10,508 nucleotides of DNA from Acidobacteriota bacterium (GTDB lineage Bacteria; Acidobacteriota; Thermoanaerobaculia; Multivoradales; JAHEKO01). Position numbers and translations under genes: made by a program. The DNA is taken from positions 1 through 10,508 of the forward strand of contig JAHEKO010000090.1 in assembly GCA_024638355.1 (NCBI GenBank). Reading direction: 5' to 3'. The notes under the pieces are model-generated. The model did no database searches. It worked only from the letters and a program-made list of their open reading frames with translations, and had not been told where the DNA came from. Shown in pieces: positions 1 through 9,645 of the stretch; position 1 is the first letter of the stretch, and the number at the start of each line of letters is the position of its first letter.

Positions 1-1305
<1,305 letters not shown>

Positions 1306-1318
1306 CGCACTACTCCCC
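1306..1318 (-). promoter_or_regulatory. Ribosome binding site of the OPT gene overlapping the metalloprotease stop region
   Basis: On the minus strand GGGGAG (1313-1318) lies inside the last codons of the metalloprotease gene. Its TAG stop (1310-1312) and a 4-nt spacer follow, then the OPT ATG at 1305. The 7-nt distance from Shine-Dalgarno to start is ideal. This arrangement is characteristic of translational coupling, in which ribosomes finishing the protease also initiate the transporter. The positions are seen directly; coupling is inferred. Confidence 0.7.
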
Positions 1319-3781
1319 GAAATGGTGGAACGAACAGCCGGCGAGGCCGAGTGGCGCCGGCCCGCTGCCGATCGGCGACCCCGGTGGCGGCGCCGGGGCG
1401 CGCGGCCCCGGGACCTCGGCCGGAGCCGGCCGGCTCAAGAACGTGCCGATCCTGCGACCCATGAGCGCCTCGTGAGCCGCCGCGCCTTCCGCCCGGGCGC
1501 GACCCTCGATCTCGCGCAGGGCGCCCTCGGCGCGGGCTCGGACGGCGAAGGTCGCCTCCGGGCTCGAGGCGAGAGCGATCAGACCCTCGACCACGACCGC
1601 CTGGGTCGCCCGCCGCAGCTCGACGAGCCGCGCGTCCTCCCCGGAGCGTGCCCGGAAGGCCGATCCGATCAGGGCCTCGAGCACGTCCGAGAAGCCGGGC
1701 AGGCTCGGATCCCGGTGGTGGAGATCGATCATGCGAGCGGCCCGCTCGGGCTGGAGCAGCATCGACACGGCCATGTCCGCCGCCGTCGCCGCGGCTCCGA
1801 GCTTGTCGAAGGCCGGCGCCGCGCTACCCCGGATGAGCTCGCGATTCGGACCGTAGCCGAAAGGGCGCGGGTGAAGGGCCGCGAGCGCCGAATCGGGGAT
1901 GTCGAGGGCGGCCGGCTCGACCGTGCCGAGCACCGCTTCGAGCGCCCGTAGCTGGTCCGCGGCGGGCACCGGCGCCGGCATGGGCTGACCGTCGCCGCGC
2001 AGAGCGTAGCGGTAGTCGAGGCCGCCGACCATCTTGACCGCCGCCTCGAGCTGGTAGCGGTGCCGGAAGTAGACCGTCGCCAGGACCTCCTCGAGGAGGG
2101 CGAGCGGAGCGCCCACCCGCACCCGGTCGGCGCCGAAGCGCTCGAGGGCCACGCGCCGCACCGCCATCTCCGTCGCCAGCTGGTCGACCGGGTCGGCGCC
2201 GTTGTCCCACAGGCTGCCCACCCAGTTGGCCGCCCCCGGCGGACGGGCGTCGGCGTCGGTGACGAACGCCAGACCCGCCTCGCGGCCCTCGGCCAGGAGA
2301 GATTCGAGCCCCTCCGCTTCGTCGCCTTCGAGCTCGGCATAGGCGAAGCGGATGGCGTGCACGTCCCAGGCGCCGATGCCCACGGCGTAGGCGCCGCTCA
2401 CGTCCAGCTCGCCGTCGTCGTCGACCGTGACGAGAGGCGCCGGATAGTCCATCACCGAGGCGCGCCCGTAGGTGCTGGCGGCGAAGTTGTGGGTGATGCC
2501 GAGGGTATGGCCGACCTCGTGGGCCGAGAGCTGGCGGATGCGCGCCAGCGCCAGCTCCACCGGGTCATCGGCCGCGCCGCTTCCCGTGCGATCGGCGCCG
2601 AGCAAGCCCTCGAAGATCAGCCGATCCTGACGCACCCGCAGCGAGCCGAGGCTGACGTGGCCCTTGAGCATCTCGCCGGTGCGCGGGTCGATCACGCCGC
2701 CACCGTAGGACCAGCCGCGCGTGGAGCGGTGTACCCACTGGATGACGTTGTAGCGAACGTCGAGCGGGTGGGCATCCTCGGGCATGAGCTCGACCCGGAA
2801 GGCGCCCGGGAATCCGGCCGCCGCGAAGGCTTCGGCCCACCAGCGGGCGCCGTCCAGGAGGGCCCCTCGCACCGGCTCGGGGGCCCCGCGGTCGACGTAG
2901 TAGACGAGGTCGTCGCCCGCCTTCAGCCGATGCCGGACGATCCAGCGCCGCTCGGTCGACTCGGTCAGCGGCGCCGCGTAGTCGCGAAAGGCGACCGCGA
3001 ACGAGCCGGCGCGCGGGTCGAACTCGCGCGGCGCGTAGCCGGGATCGGGAAGCTGGATCAGGGAGTGGTGCTGGACCAGGGTGACCGTATCGAAGGTCGG
3101 CGCGGTGGAGTCGACGTGATCGCCGATCTCGCCGCTGCCGGCATAGGTCAGGATGGCCTCGAACTCCAGGTTGCGCGGGAAGGCCAGGCAGGCGTCGAGA
3201 TCGACGAGGCTGCGCTCGGGATCGAGCTCGAAGGTGCCCTGCTCGGTCTCCTCGAGCCGCCGCGCGACGTAGTGGGCATCGCGAACCAGGAAGGAGGTGA
3301 TGTCGACCAGCGCCCGGCCGTCGTCGGCGACCGGCCCGATCTTGCCCGCCCAGAGCACCGAGGTGGCGAACGACTGGCGGGTCGCTCGCGCCTCGGCGGG
3401 ATCCTCGGTCAGCGCGCGGTAGCCGAGATTCGGCTGCTCGATCAGGAGCCGGCTGCCCACGCGGCGAAGCGTGACGACCCGCGAGTCACCGAGCTGGCCG
3501 CGATCGAGCCCGACCGGATTCGAGCCGAGGCCGGTGACCAGGCCCTCGACATAGATGAACTCTCCCACGACTCCCGATGTCCCGGCCGGAAGATGGAGCC
3601 AGACCCGGTTGTCCTTCTCGTCGAGATAGAAGGTCAGGAGCCCTTCGCGCTTCTCCATCTCCGCGATCTTCTCCTCGTAGGCGGGCTCCTTCTTGGGCTC
3701 GGCTTCGGGCGTAGCGGCGAGCAGGGCGACGGGAGTGGACAGCAGCCACAGGGCCAGGCTCGCGCCAGCGACTCGATTCAT
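1310..3781 (-). CDS. Secreted zinc-dependent metalloprotease (DUF5117/DUF4953 type, HExxHxxGxxH)
   Basis: This is an 823-residue exported zinc metalloprotease. Residues 1-23 form a signal peptide (MNRVAGASLALWLLSTPVALLA, cleavage after A22 or A23). No lipobox cysteine is present, so it is periplasmic or secreted rather than a lipoprotein. The zinc site HEVGHTLGITHN spans residues 421-432: His421, His425 and His431 are ligands and Glu422 is the catalytic base. A Met-turn-like SVMDYP follows at 442-447, as in metzincins. The N-terminal third (YEEKIAEMEKREGLLTFYLDEKDNRVWLHLP and onward) matches what I recall of the DUF5118/DUF5117 regions that precede the DUF4953 catalytic region in this family. 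The C-terminus is a Pro/Ala-rich tail (about 785-815). The frame is open back to 3838, but the ATG at 3781 is chosen because GGAGGAG lies 4 nt upstream and the signal peptide begins there. Substrate is unknown; the adjacent OPT transporter suggests peptide release for uptake. Confidence 0.92.
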   Translation of the reverse strand: MNRVAGASLALWLLSTPVALLAATPEAEPKKEPAYEEKIAEMEKREGLLTFYLDEKDNRVWLHLPAGTSGVVGEFIYVEGLVTGLGSNPVGLDRGQLGDSRVVTLRRVGSRLLIEQPNLGYRALTEDPAEARATRQSFATSVLWAGKIGPVADDGRALVDITSFLVRDAHYVARRLEETEQGTFELDPERSLVDLDACLAFPRNLEFEAILTYAGSGEIGDHVDSTAPTFDTVTLVQHHSLIQLPDPGYAPREFDPRAGSFAVAFRDYAAPLTESTERRWIVRHRLKAGDDLVYYVDRGAPEPVRGALLDGARWWAEAFAAAGFPGAFRVELMPEDAHPLDVRYNVIQWVHRSTRGWSYGGGVIDPRTGEMLKGHVSLGSLRVRQDRLIFEGLLGADRTGSGAADDPVELALARIRQLSAHEVGHTLGITHNFAASTYGRASVMDYPAPLVTVDDDGELDVSGAYAVGIGAWDVHAIRFAYAELEGDEAEGLESLLAEGREAGLAFVTDADARPPGAANWVGSLWDNGADPVDQLATEMAVRRVALERFGADRVRVGAPLALLEEVLATVYFRHRYQLEAAVKMVGGLDYRYALRGDGQPMPAPVPAADQLRALEAVLGTVEPAALDIPDSALAALHPRPFGYGPNRELIRGSAAPAFDKLGAAATAADMAVSMLLQPERAARMIDLHHRDPSLPGFSDVLEALIGSAFRARSGEDARLVELRRATQAVVVEGLIALASSPEATFAVRARAEGALREIEGRARAEGAAAHEALMGRRIGTFLSRPAPAEVPGPRAPAPPPGSPIGSGPAPLGLAGCSFHHFGE

Positions 3782-3785
3782 TCGG

Positions 3786-3792
3786 CTCCTCC
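3786..3792 (-). promoter_or_regulatory. Strong ribosome binding site of the metalloprotease gene
   Basis: On the minus strand GGAGGAG is followed by CCGA and then the ATG at 3781. This near-consensus Shine-Dalgarno decides the start: using the upstream in-frame start at 3838 would add 19 charged residues before the signal peptide and place this site inside the coding region. Confidence 0.75.
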
Positions 3793-3846
3793 AGGGATCG
3801 TTGCGGTGATCGCGGACAGCGCATGCTAACCGATTCACCGGCGTGC

Positions 3847-3865
3847 CGAGCTCCCCGCGAGCTCG
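3847..3865 (-). other. Short GC-rich hairpin just after the kinase stop codon
   Basis: A 7-bp perfect stem (CGAGCTC at 3847-3853 and GAGCTCG at 3859-3865) with a 5-nt loop begins one base after the kinase TGA (3867-3869). There is no U-tract on the transcribed side, so it is not a convincing intrinsic terminator; it could attenuate transcription or protect the 3' end of the upstream message. The rest of the 85-nt gap to the metalloprotease start holds only that gene's ribosome binding site, and I see no clear sigma-70 promoter. Confidence 0.3.
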
Positions 3866-3866
3866 C

Positions 3867-6800
3867 TCAGGGCCCGGCCGGAATCCACAGCTCGACCTCG
3901 AGGCCGCCGCCGGGCCGATTGTGGGCGTGGATGCCGCCGCCGTGCTCCTCGGCGATGCGGCGCGCGATGGCGAGCCCCAGGCCGGTGCCGGAATCGTGGG
4001 TCGAGAAGTAGGGATCGAAGATCCGGGGCAGGAGATCCGGCGGCACGCCCGGCCCGGTGTCGAGCACTCGGATCGAGGCTCGACCCGGCTCGCAGCCCAG
4101 CGCCACTTCCACCCCGCGACCGTTGGTGCTCGCCCGGAGCGCGTTCTCGATCAGGTTGCGCAGCGCCCGTCCGATCAGCCGGTCATCGAACTTGGAGGTC
4201 ACCCGCTCGAGCCCCGGAGCGATCGTCAGCTGCACGTTCTCGGGATCGGAGGCGCTGTAGGCCTCGACGATCCGGCGCACCGTCTCGCCCAGGTCGCCCT
4301 CGCGCAGCTCGATCTTGGGCAGGCGGCTGTAGACCGAGAACTCGCTCGAGATCTGCTGAAGCTCGCCCACCTGCTCGAGGATGTTGGCCGTGCAGCGCTC
4401 GAAGACGCGATCGAACTCCTCGGGCCGCGCCGACCGTACCTCGCGCATGTGCTCGGCGGACAGGCGGATCGGCGTGAGGGGGTTCTTGATCTCGTGGGCG
4501 ATGATGCGCGCCATCTCGGCCCACGCCTGGAGGCGCTGCCCGCGCAGCACCTCGGTCATATCCTCGACCACCAGGAGCGCCGTCGGCTCACCCGCGCCGG
4601 GAAGCGGCACCCACACCAGGCTCCATTCGGCCTCCTCGTCGCGGAGCTGGACCGTCTCCAGCCGCGCCTCGGACCCCGCCCCGCGCAGAAAGCCCGCGAC
4701 CGGGGCGAGGCGCTCGGAGCGCTCGAGGAGCTCGGGCAGCGTGTCGCCGACCTCGGCCTGGAAGAGCTCGCGCGCGGCCTGGTTGATCAGCAGCACGCGC
4801 CCCTGCTGGTCGACGGAGATCACCCCCGAGTTGACGTTGTCGATGACCCGCTCGACCAGCGCCTTCTCGCTCATCAAGTGCCTTCGGCCCTCGGCGATGC
4901 GCGCCGCCATCTGGTCGATCGCCTCGACCAGCGTGGCGAGCTCCTTGTCGGCCGGCTCGACGTCGAGGGAGCTGGCGCCCGCGGCGATGCGCTGGGTGCC
5001 GCTGACGATCTGCATCAGAGGCATGGTGAAGCCGCGGGCCAGCCGGGTCCCTACGGCGAACAGCAGCAGCACCAGGCCGGTCGTGGCCAGCAGCACCTTG
5101 CGGCGCAGCGACGCGAACTCGGCCGCGGTCTCGACCTGCTGGGCCAGAAGCGGCACCGACACGAAGAGCCGGCGGTCGGCCGCGCTCTGACCGGGTATGG
5201 ACAGGGGCGCGTAGAGCTCCAGGTAGTTCGTTCGCCCGGCTTGATTCACCCGCGCCGCTTGACGCGAGCCGGCGAGGGCGAGCTCGGCGTAGATCTCGCC
5301 GGGAATCCGCTTCGGCAGCAGACCGGTGCTGAACAGCTCGCTCCTGCTGGAGGCGTAGACGCTGCTGCCCCAGTAGAGGTTGATCTCGTGATGGACCACT
5401 CGCGAAAGCCAGCTCAGCAGCTCGTCGTCGAGGATCGTGTCGATCCCGAATCCCGGATCGAGCGCCGAGACGTACTCTCCCAGGACGCGCTGTGCCGACT
5501 CGAGGGCCGAGCCGCCCGCCGCCCGCTGCTCCGATCGCAGGTGCTCGCCCAGCACGCGCAGCGCGAAGGCGTCGAGCAGGACGATCGGCACCAGAAGGAG
5601 GAGGCTGGTGACCAGCAGCATCCGCTTCGAGTACGAGCGCCAGATCGGCGTCAGCGAGGCCAGGGTCGGCGGCTTGCGCAGGGCGCAGAGCCAGCCGAAG
5701 AGCCAGCCGCACGCGACCACCAGCAGCACCGCGAAGGCGTGACTGCCGACTCGTTCGAGCGCGGCGGCGGGGCCGAGCAAGGGCAGCAGCAGCACCTGGA
5801 TGCCGTCCGGCCCGGTCGCGGCGAAGCCGACCGCGGCGCCCACGGGTCCGCGCACCGAGCTGCCGGGCGTGGCCAGCAGGCGCTCGAGGGGAAGCTCGAC
5901 GCCCGGCCAGGCGGCCTCGACGGGCTCTCCGGAGTGGGCATAGAGTCCGTAGATCGCCGGCTGGATGAGTTTCGGGTCGGGCCGGAATGGCCCGGGGCCG
6001 CCCCGCAGCAGCCCGGCCGCCAGGCTCTCGACCGGATGCCGCGAGAGCTCGAAGCCCGGTCGCATGAGCAGCGTGTAGGAGATGTCTGCCCATGCCCGGC
6101 CGCGGTGCAGGAACCGCGTGGCGCCGCTGAGGACCGACCCCTCCGGTGACGGCTCCTCGACCTTGCGCCAGCGAGTCGGCGTCCAGTCGACCTCGCCCTC
6201 GTTGGTGAGCGGCAGGCCGTAAGAGAAGCTCGAGGGCGAGCCTCCCAGCGGTCTCGCGGTCACCGCGGACAGCGCGCCGCGAACCGACAGCGGCGAGTCG
6301 CGCCATACGGCCAGGCCGAGATCCTGGGGGTCCAGGCCGGCCGGATTGGGTAGGACCAGCGAATCGAGGTCGAGCTCGCTGAAGTGCCGTTCGAGGCTCA
6401 GTCGCAGGCGCTCCACCACCCCGGGCTCGGGCCGGGCGAGGCCCGGGAGAACCGTAGACTTAAAGTAATACTTTAAGTTGTGGCGGTAGGCTCCCTCCCA
6501 GATGACGCTCGACAGAAGAGCCGCCAGCAAGAAGAAAAGGGCTCCGGAAGACAGCTTCCACCGCGCCTCCCAGCGCGAGGACCAGACCGCGGCGGCCATG
6601 GCTCCGGCGCCCAGCAGGCTGCCGAACAGCGCCGGATGCCGATCGTGGGCCGCGCCGGCGGCCAGAAGCAGAGCGACCGCGAGCCAGGCCCAGGCCGATG
6701 CCGATCCGCGCTCACCCGCGGGCTCGCCCCTGCGCCCGAGGGCGAGCCAGGAGACGGTCAGGCCGAGGGCCACCAGGCGCCAGCCGAACGCTTCGAGATC

Positions 6801-7913
6801 GGGCGCCAGGGCCGAGCCGAGATCGAGCTCCGGCCGCGACTCGAGAACCCGGAGAAGCACCGCGCCGACCGCAACAGCCCCCAGCAGGCCGCGCAGCCAG
6901 GGCGGCGGCAGCCGCGGCTTGCGGCCGCCGGATTGCCACGACCAGGCAGCGAGGAAGGCGGCGCCGACCAGGCTCGCTCCGGTCACGACGTCCAGCCGGG
7001 CGCCCAGCGCCGCGGCCGCGGCCGTACCGGCGAGCAAGAACGGCAAGTGCGCCGATCCGCTGGAGGTACGGGTCAGAGCCAGGGCGAGCAGAGCGAGGCC
7101 CACGGCGACGGCGCTCCAGCGGCGCGCCGCCGAGGCTCGGGGGTCGGGCGGCAGGGGCAGCGCCGACCCGGCTTCGAGGGCGATGGTCGGCCCCGGCCCG
7201 GCGTCGATCTCGATCAGGCTTTGCGGCACGACGTCGCCGGGCCGGAAGACGGTCCAGCGGAGCGGCGGCAGGAGCCGATTCGACATGGGCAGGGTGCCGG
7301 TCTCGAGGCTCCGTCCGGCGACGACGCGCGCGCCCGTCACCCCGGGCACGGTGGCGACGCTGAACAGGGTCGCGGACTGAAAACCCAGACGGAATCCTCG
7401 ACCCTTCGCCGGCAGAGGATCGCGCTCCAGCTCGTGCAGGAGGCCGGCGCCCGCCCAGGCCACGGCGAGGTCGTCGGCGCTGATCAGCAGGAAGGTCGGC
7501 CGATTCCGCTCGCCGACGTCGGTGCGATCGATGAGCCGCTCGAAGGCCTCTCTCTTCGGGTCGGGCGCGTCCGCCCAACCGTCGAGGGCTCTCGCCGCGC
7601 CCTGAGCCGCCACGTCGAGCTCCGTCCAGAGCCGCCGAAACTCCCGCTCGATGCCGCGGGTCCGGCTTTCCGGGTCGGCCGCGGCGCGCTCGACTCGAGC
7701 TCCGGAGACCAGGAGGGCGAGTCCGGCAAGGAGCAGGCCGCCGATCACCCAGCGCTCGCCCGGGCGCGCACAGGCCCAGAGCCAGGCGCCGACCAGACCG
7801 GCCAGGAGCGCGGGCCCCCAGAGTCCGGGAACCAGGAGCGACGCGACGGCGCCGAGCAGAAGCGCGGTCTCGACCAGCCTGCGGTTCGGTTTGGCCATGG
7901 CGTCTCGAGTCAT
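3867..7913 (-). CDS. Giant membrane sensor histidine kinase, NtrY-like catalytic core (HAMP-PAS-HisKA-HATPase)
   Basis: This 1348-residue protein is nearly twice the length of a typical NtrY (about 750). In order: hydrophobic segments near 13-49 and 54-71; a soluble, probably extracytoplasmic region 72-265; about eight hydrophobic segments between 266 and 472; a second large soluble region 473-720; segments near 722-744 and 764-782; a third sensor region 785-937; a segment at 938-956; HAMP about 957-1010; PAS about 1015-1125 (ERVIDNVNSGVISVDQQGR). The kinase core is complete: H-box IIAHEIKNPLTPIRLSAEHM with phospho-acceptor His1140, N-box NLIENALRAS (Asn1257), G1 box DTGPGV (Asp1285), F-box FDPYF (from 1299) and G2 box GTGLGL (1309-1314). 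The H-box and the HAMP-PAS order are NtrY-like. The frame is open up to 8039, inside hutU; I chose the ATG at 7913, with GGAG 10 nt upstream, while the ATG at 7898 is also possible. It lies 43 nt after hutU. No response regulator is in the window, and ligand and target are unknown. Confidence 0.9.
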   Translation of the reverse strand: MTRDAMAKPNRRLVETALLLGAVASLLVPGLWGPALLAGLVGAWLWACARPGERWVIGGLLLAGLALLVSGARVERAAADPESRTRGIEREFRRLWTELDVAAQGAARALDGWADAPDPKREAFERLIDRTDVGERNRPTFLLISADDLAVAWAGAGLLHELERDPLPAKGRGFRLGFQSATLFSVATVPGVTGARVVAGRSLETGTLPMSNRLLPPLRWTVFRPGDVVPQSLIEIDAGPGPTIALEAGSALPLPPDPRASAARRWSAVAVGLALLALALTRTSSGSAHLPFLLAGTAAAAALGARLDVVTGASLVGAAFLAAWSWQSGGRKPRLPPPWLRGLLGAVAVGAVLLRVLESRPELDLGSALAPDLEAFGWRLVALGLTVSWLALGRRGEPAGERGSASAWAWLAVALLLAAGAAHDRHPALFGSLLGAGAMAAAVWSSRWEARWKLSSGALFFLLAALLSSVIWEGAYRHNLKYYFKSTVLPGLARPEPGVVERLRLSLERHFSELDLDSLVLPNPAGLDPQDLGLAVWRDSPLSVRGALSAVTARPLGGSPSSFSYGLPLTNEGEVDWTPTRWRKVEEPSPEGSVLSGATRFLHRGRAWADISYTLLMRPGFELSRHPVESLAAGLLRGGPGPFRPDPKLIQPAIYGLYAHSGEPVEAAWPGVELPLERLLATPGSSVRGPVGAAVGFAATGPDGIQVLLLPLLGPAAALERVGSHAFAVLLVVACGWLFGWLCALRKPPTLASLTPIWRSYSKRMLLVTSLLLLVPIVLLDAFALRVLGEHLRSEQRAAGGSALESAQRVLGEYVSALDPGFGIDTILDDELLSWLSRVVHHEINLYWGSSVYASSRSELFSTGLLPKRIPGEIYAELALAGSRQAARVNQAGRTNYLELYAPLSIPGQSAADRRLFVSVPLLAQQVETAAEFASLRRKVLLATTGLVLLLFAVGTRLARGFTMPLMQIVSGTQRIAAGASSLDVEPADKELATLVEAIDQMAARIAEGRRHLMSEKALVERVIDNVNSGVISVDQQGRVLLINQAARELFQAEVGDTLPELLERSERLAPVAGFLRGAGSEARLETVQLRDEEAEWSLVWVPLPGAGEPTALLVVEDMTEVLRGQRLQAWAEMARIIAHEIKNPLTPIRLSAEHMREVRSARPEEFDRVFERCTANILEQVGELQQISSEFSVYSRLPKIELREGDLGETVRRIVEAYSASDPENVQLTIAPGLERVTSKFDDRLIGRALRNLIENALRASTNGRGVEVALGCEPGRASIRVLDTGPGVPPDLLPRIFDPYFSTHDSGTGLGLAIARRIAEEHGGGIHAHNRPGGGLEVELWIPAGP
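6458..6478. repeat. Perfect AT-rich 21-nt palindrome inside the kinase gene
   Basis: The arms ACTTAAAGTA (6458-6467) and TACTTTAAGT (6469-6478) are exact reverse complements around one central base. The site is AT-rich in a very GC-rich gene. It encodes kinase residues from about N479 to S486 (NLKYYFKS) with codons such as TTA, TAT and TTT that are scarce elsewhere in the gene. It lies just after the last of the N-terminal cluster of membrane segments. It could be an operator-like protein-binding site, a translation pause, or chance codon choice. The symmetry is certain; any role is unknown. Confidence 0.6.
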
Positions 7914-7956
7914 GCAAGCGGCGCTCCGGCGCCGGCTGGGCTGAGGGCGAGCGGCT

Positions 7957-9621
7957 CTAGAGCATGGGAATCCGGACGCCGCGCTCGCCGGCGATCCGCC
8001 GCGCGCGCTCGTAGCCGGCGTCGGCATGGCGCGCGACACCCATCCCGGGATCGGTGGTCAGGACACGCTGGAGCCGGCGCTCCGCCTCCGCCGAGCCGTC
8101 GCAGACGATCACCATCCCGGCATGCAGCGAGTAGCCGATGCCCACGCCGCCGCCATGGTGCACCGAGACCCAGGTCGCGCCGCCCACGGCGTTGATCAGC
8201 GCGTTGAGGATCGGCCAGTCGCCGATGGCGTCGGAGCCGTCCTTCATCCCTTCCGTCTCGCGGTTGGGCGAGGCGACCGAGCCGCAGTCGAGATGATCGC
8301 GGCCGATGACGATCGGAGCGCTCACCCGGCCGCTCGCCACCAGGTCGTTGAAGACCTTGCCGGCGCGCGCCCGCTCGCCGTAACCGAGCCAGCAGATCCG
8401 GCACGGCAGTCCCTGGAAGGCCACCCGCTCGCGCGCCATGCGGATCCAGCGGGCGAGAGCTTCGTCCTCCGGGAAGGTCTCGAGGATCGCCTCGTCGGTC
8501 ACCGCGAGGTCCGCGGGATCGCCGGAGAGCACCGCCCAGCGGAAGGGGCCCTTGCCCTCGCAAAAGAGCGGCCGGATGAACATCGGCACGAAGCCGCCGA
8601 CGTCGAACGCGTTGTCGACTCCCGCCTCCAGGGCTTGTCCGCGCAGGTTGTTGCCGTAGTCGAAGGTGACCGCGCCGGCGGCTTGGAGCTCCAGCATCGC
8701 CCGCATGTGGCGCGCCATCGTCTGCATCGAGCGCTCGATGTACGCGCCGGGATCGCTCTCGCGCAGCTCGAGTGCGGCCGCATAGGTGATGCCCGCCGGC
8801 ACGTATCCCTGGAGCGCGTCGTGGGCCGAGGTCTGATCGGTCAGAGCGTCGGGAGCGATCCCGCGCTCGATCAGGTAGTCGAGCAGGTCGACGGCGTTGG
8901 CCTCGACTCCGATCGACAGGGCCTGGCCCTTGTCCCTGGCTTCGAGCGCGGCCGCGACGGCCGCGTTCAGGTCGTTCTCCTTGCGATCCAGATAGCGCGT
9001 CTCCAGCCGGCGCTCGATGCGGCTGGCGTCGACCTCGGCCGCGAGGCAGACGCCTCCGTTCATGGTCACCGCCAGCGGCTGGGCGCCGCCCATGCCGCCG
9101 AGGCCGGCGGTGACGGTCAGCCGGCCGCGCAGGCTCCCGCCGAAATGCTGCCGTGCGCACTCGGCCAGCGTCTCGTAGGTTCCCTGAAGGATGCCCTGCG
9201 TGCCGATGTAGATCCACGACCCGGCGGTCATCTGGCCGTACATGGTCAGCCCCAGGCCCTCGAGCCGGCGGAACTCGTCGGCCGTGGCCCAGTGCGGTAC
9301 CAGCAGCGAGTTGGCGATCAGCACCCGCGGGGCCTCGGCATGCGTGTCGAAGACCGCGACCGGCTTGCCCGACTGAACCAGCAGGGTCTGGTCGTTTTCG
9401 AGCTCGCGGAGCGCATCGACGATCGCCTCGTAGCACTCCCAGTTGCGGGCCGCCTTGCCGGAACCGCCGTAGACGATCAGCTCCTCGGGACGCTCCGCGA
9501 CCTCCGGATCGAGGTTGTTCATCAGCATCCGCAGCGCCGCCTCCTGTTGCCAGCCCTTGCAGGAGATCTCGGTGCCTCGCGGCGCGCGAACCACTCTCAC
9601 CCTCTCGGCGACCTCACCCAT
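7957..9621 (-). CDS. hutU: Urocanate hydratase (urocanase)
   Basis: This is the cytoplasmic, NAD+-dependent second enzyme of histidine degradation, converting urocanate to 4-imidazolone-5-propionate. The 554-residue length is normal for the family (about 555). Conserved features are RAPRGTE (12-18), [15 protein letters not shown] (29-43), [14 protein letters not shown] (51-64), the glycine-rich [10 protein letters not shown] (173-182) that belongs to the NAD-binding region, and the urocanase signature [10 protein letters not shown] (402-411). Its second cysteine, Cys410, has the same number as the active-site cysteine of the Pseudomonas putida enzyme. The C-terminal [20 protein letters not shown] is also characteristic. 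The ATG at 9621 is used; its GAGG Shine-Dalgarno is only 2 nt away, so a GTG at residue 8 or 10 is possible. It follows hutH after 152 nt, a gap occupied by an inverted-repeat element, and precedes the kinase gene by 43 nt. Confidence 0.98.
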   Translation of the reverse strand: MGEVAERVRVVRAPRGTEISCKGWQQEAALRMLMNNLDPEVAERPEELIVYGGSGKAARNWECYEAIVDALRELENDQTLLVQSGKPVAVFDTHAEAPRVLIANSLLVPHWATADEFRRLEGLGLTMYGQMTAGSWIYIGTQGILQGTYETLAECARQHFGGSLRGRLTVTAGLGGMGGAQPLAVTMNGGVCLAAEVDASRIERRLETRYLDRKENDLNAAVAAALEARDKGQALSIGVEANAVDLLDYLIERGIAPDALTDQTSAHDALQGYVPAGITYAAALELRESDPGAYIERSMQTMARHMRAMLELQAAGAVTFDYGNNLRGQALEAGVDNAFDVGGFVPMFIRPLFCEGKGPFRWAVLSGDPADLAVTDEAILETFPEDEALARWIRMARERVAFQGLPCRICWLGYGERARAGKVFNDLVASGRVSAPIVIGRDHLDCGSVASPNRETEGMKDGSDAIGDWPILNALINAVGGATWVSVHHGGGVGIGYSLHAGMVIVCDGSAEAERRLQRVLTTDPGMGVARHADAGYERARRIAGERGVRIPML

Positions 9622-9645
9622 AACCTCACGCTATCAAAGCCCCTA

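Noticed and set aside
2060..3829. A 589-codon plus-strand open frame opposite the metalloprotease
   Set aside because: It is an antisense shadow of the protease; its composition (low complexity, Arg/Gly/Val/Asp) is typical of codon-position bias and it shows no recognisable motif.
3782..3838. Upstream start of the metalloprotease at 3838
   Set aside because: It would put 19 polar, charged residues before the signal peptide and bury the strong GGAGGAG site that serves the ATG at 3781.
3847..3865. Intrinsic terminator between the kinase and metalloprotease genes
   Set aside because: The stem is only 7 bp and there is no U-tract on the transcribed strand; it is kept only as a low-confidence hairpin.
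3843..6149. A 768-codon plus-strand open frame opposite the kinase gene
   Set aside because: It is antisense to a clearly real kinase frame. Its translation is rich in Arg, Gln, His, Gly and Asp with no membrane or domain signature, as expected from the antisense of a GC-biased gene.
7914..8039. N-terminal extension of the kinase to an ATG at 8039
   Set aside because: It would overlap the hutU coding end by about 80 nt and add an Arg/Ser/Pro-rich stretch with no conserved feature. ATGs at 7913 or 7898 place the first membrane segment near the N-terminus.
6480..8195. A 571-codon plus-strand open frame opposite the kinase N-terminus and the hutU end
   Set aside because: It spans the boundary of two real minus-strand genes and is low-complexity Arg/Gly/Gln-rich, so it is a shadow.
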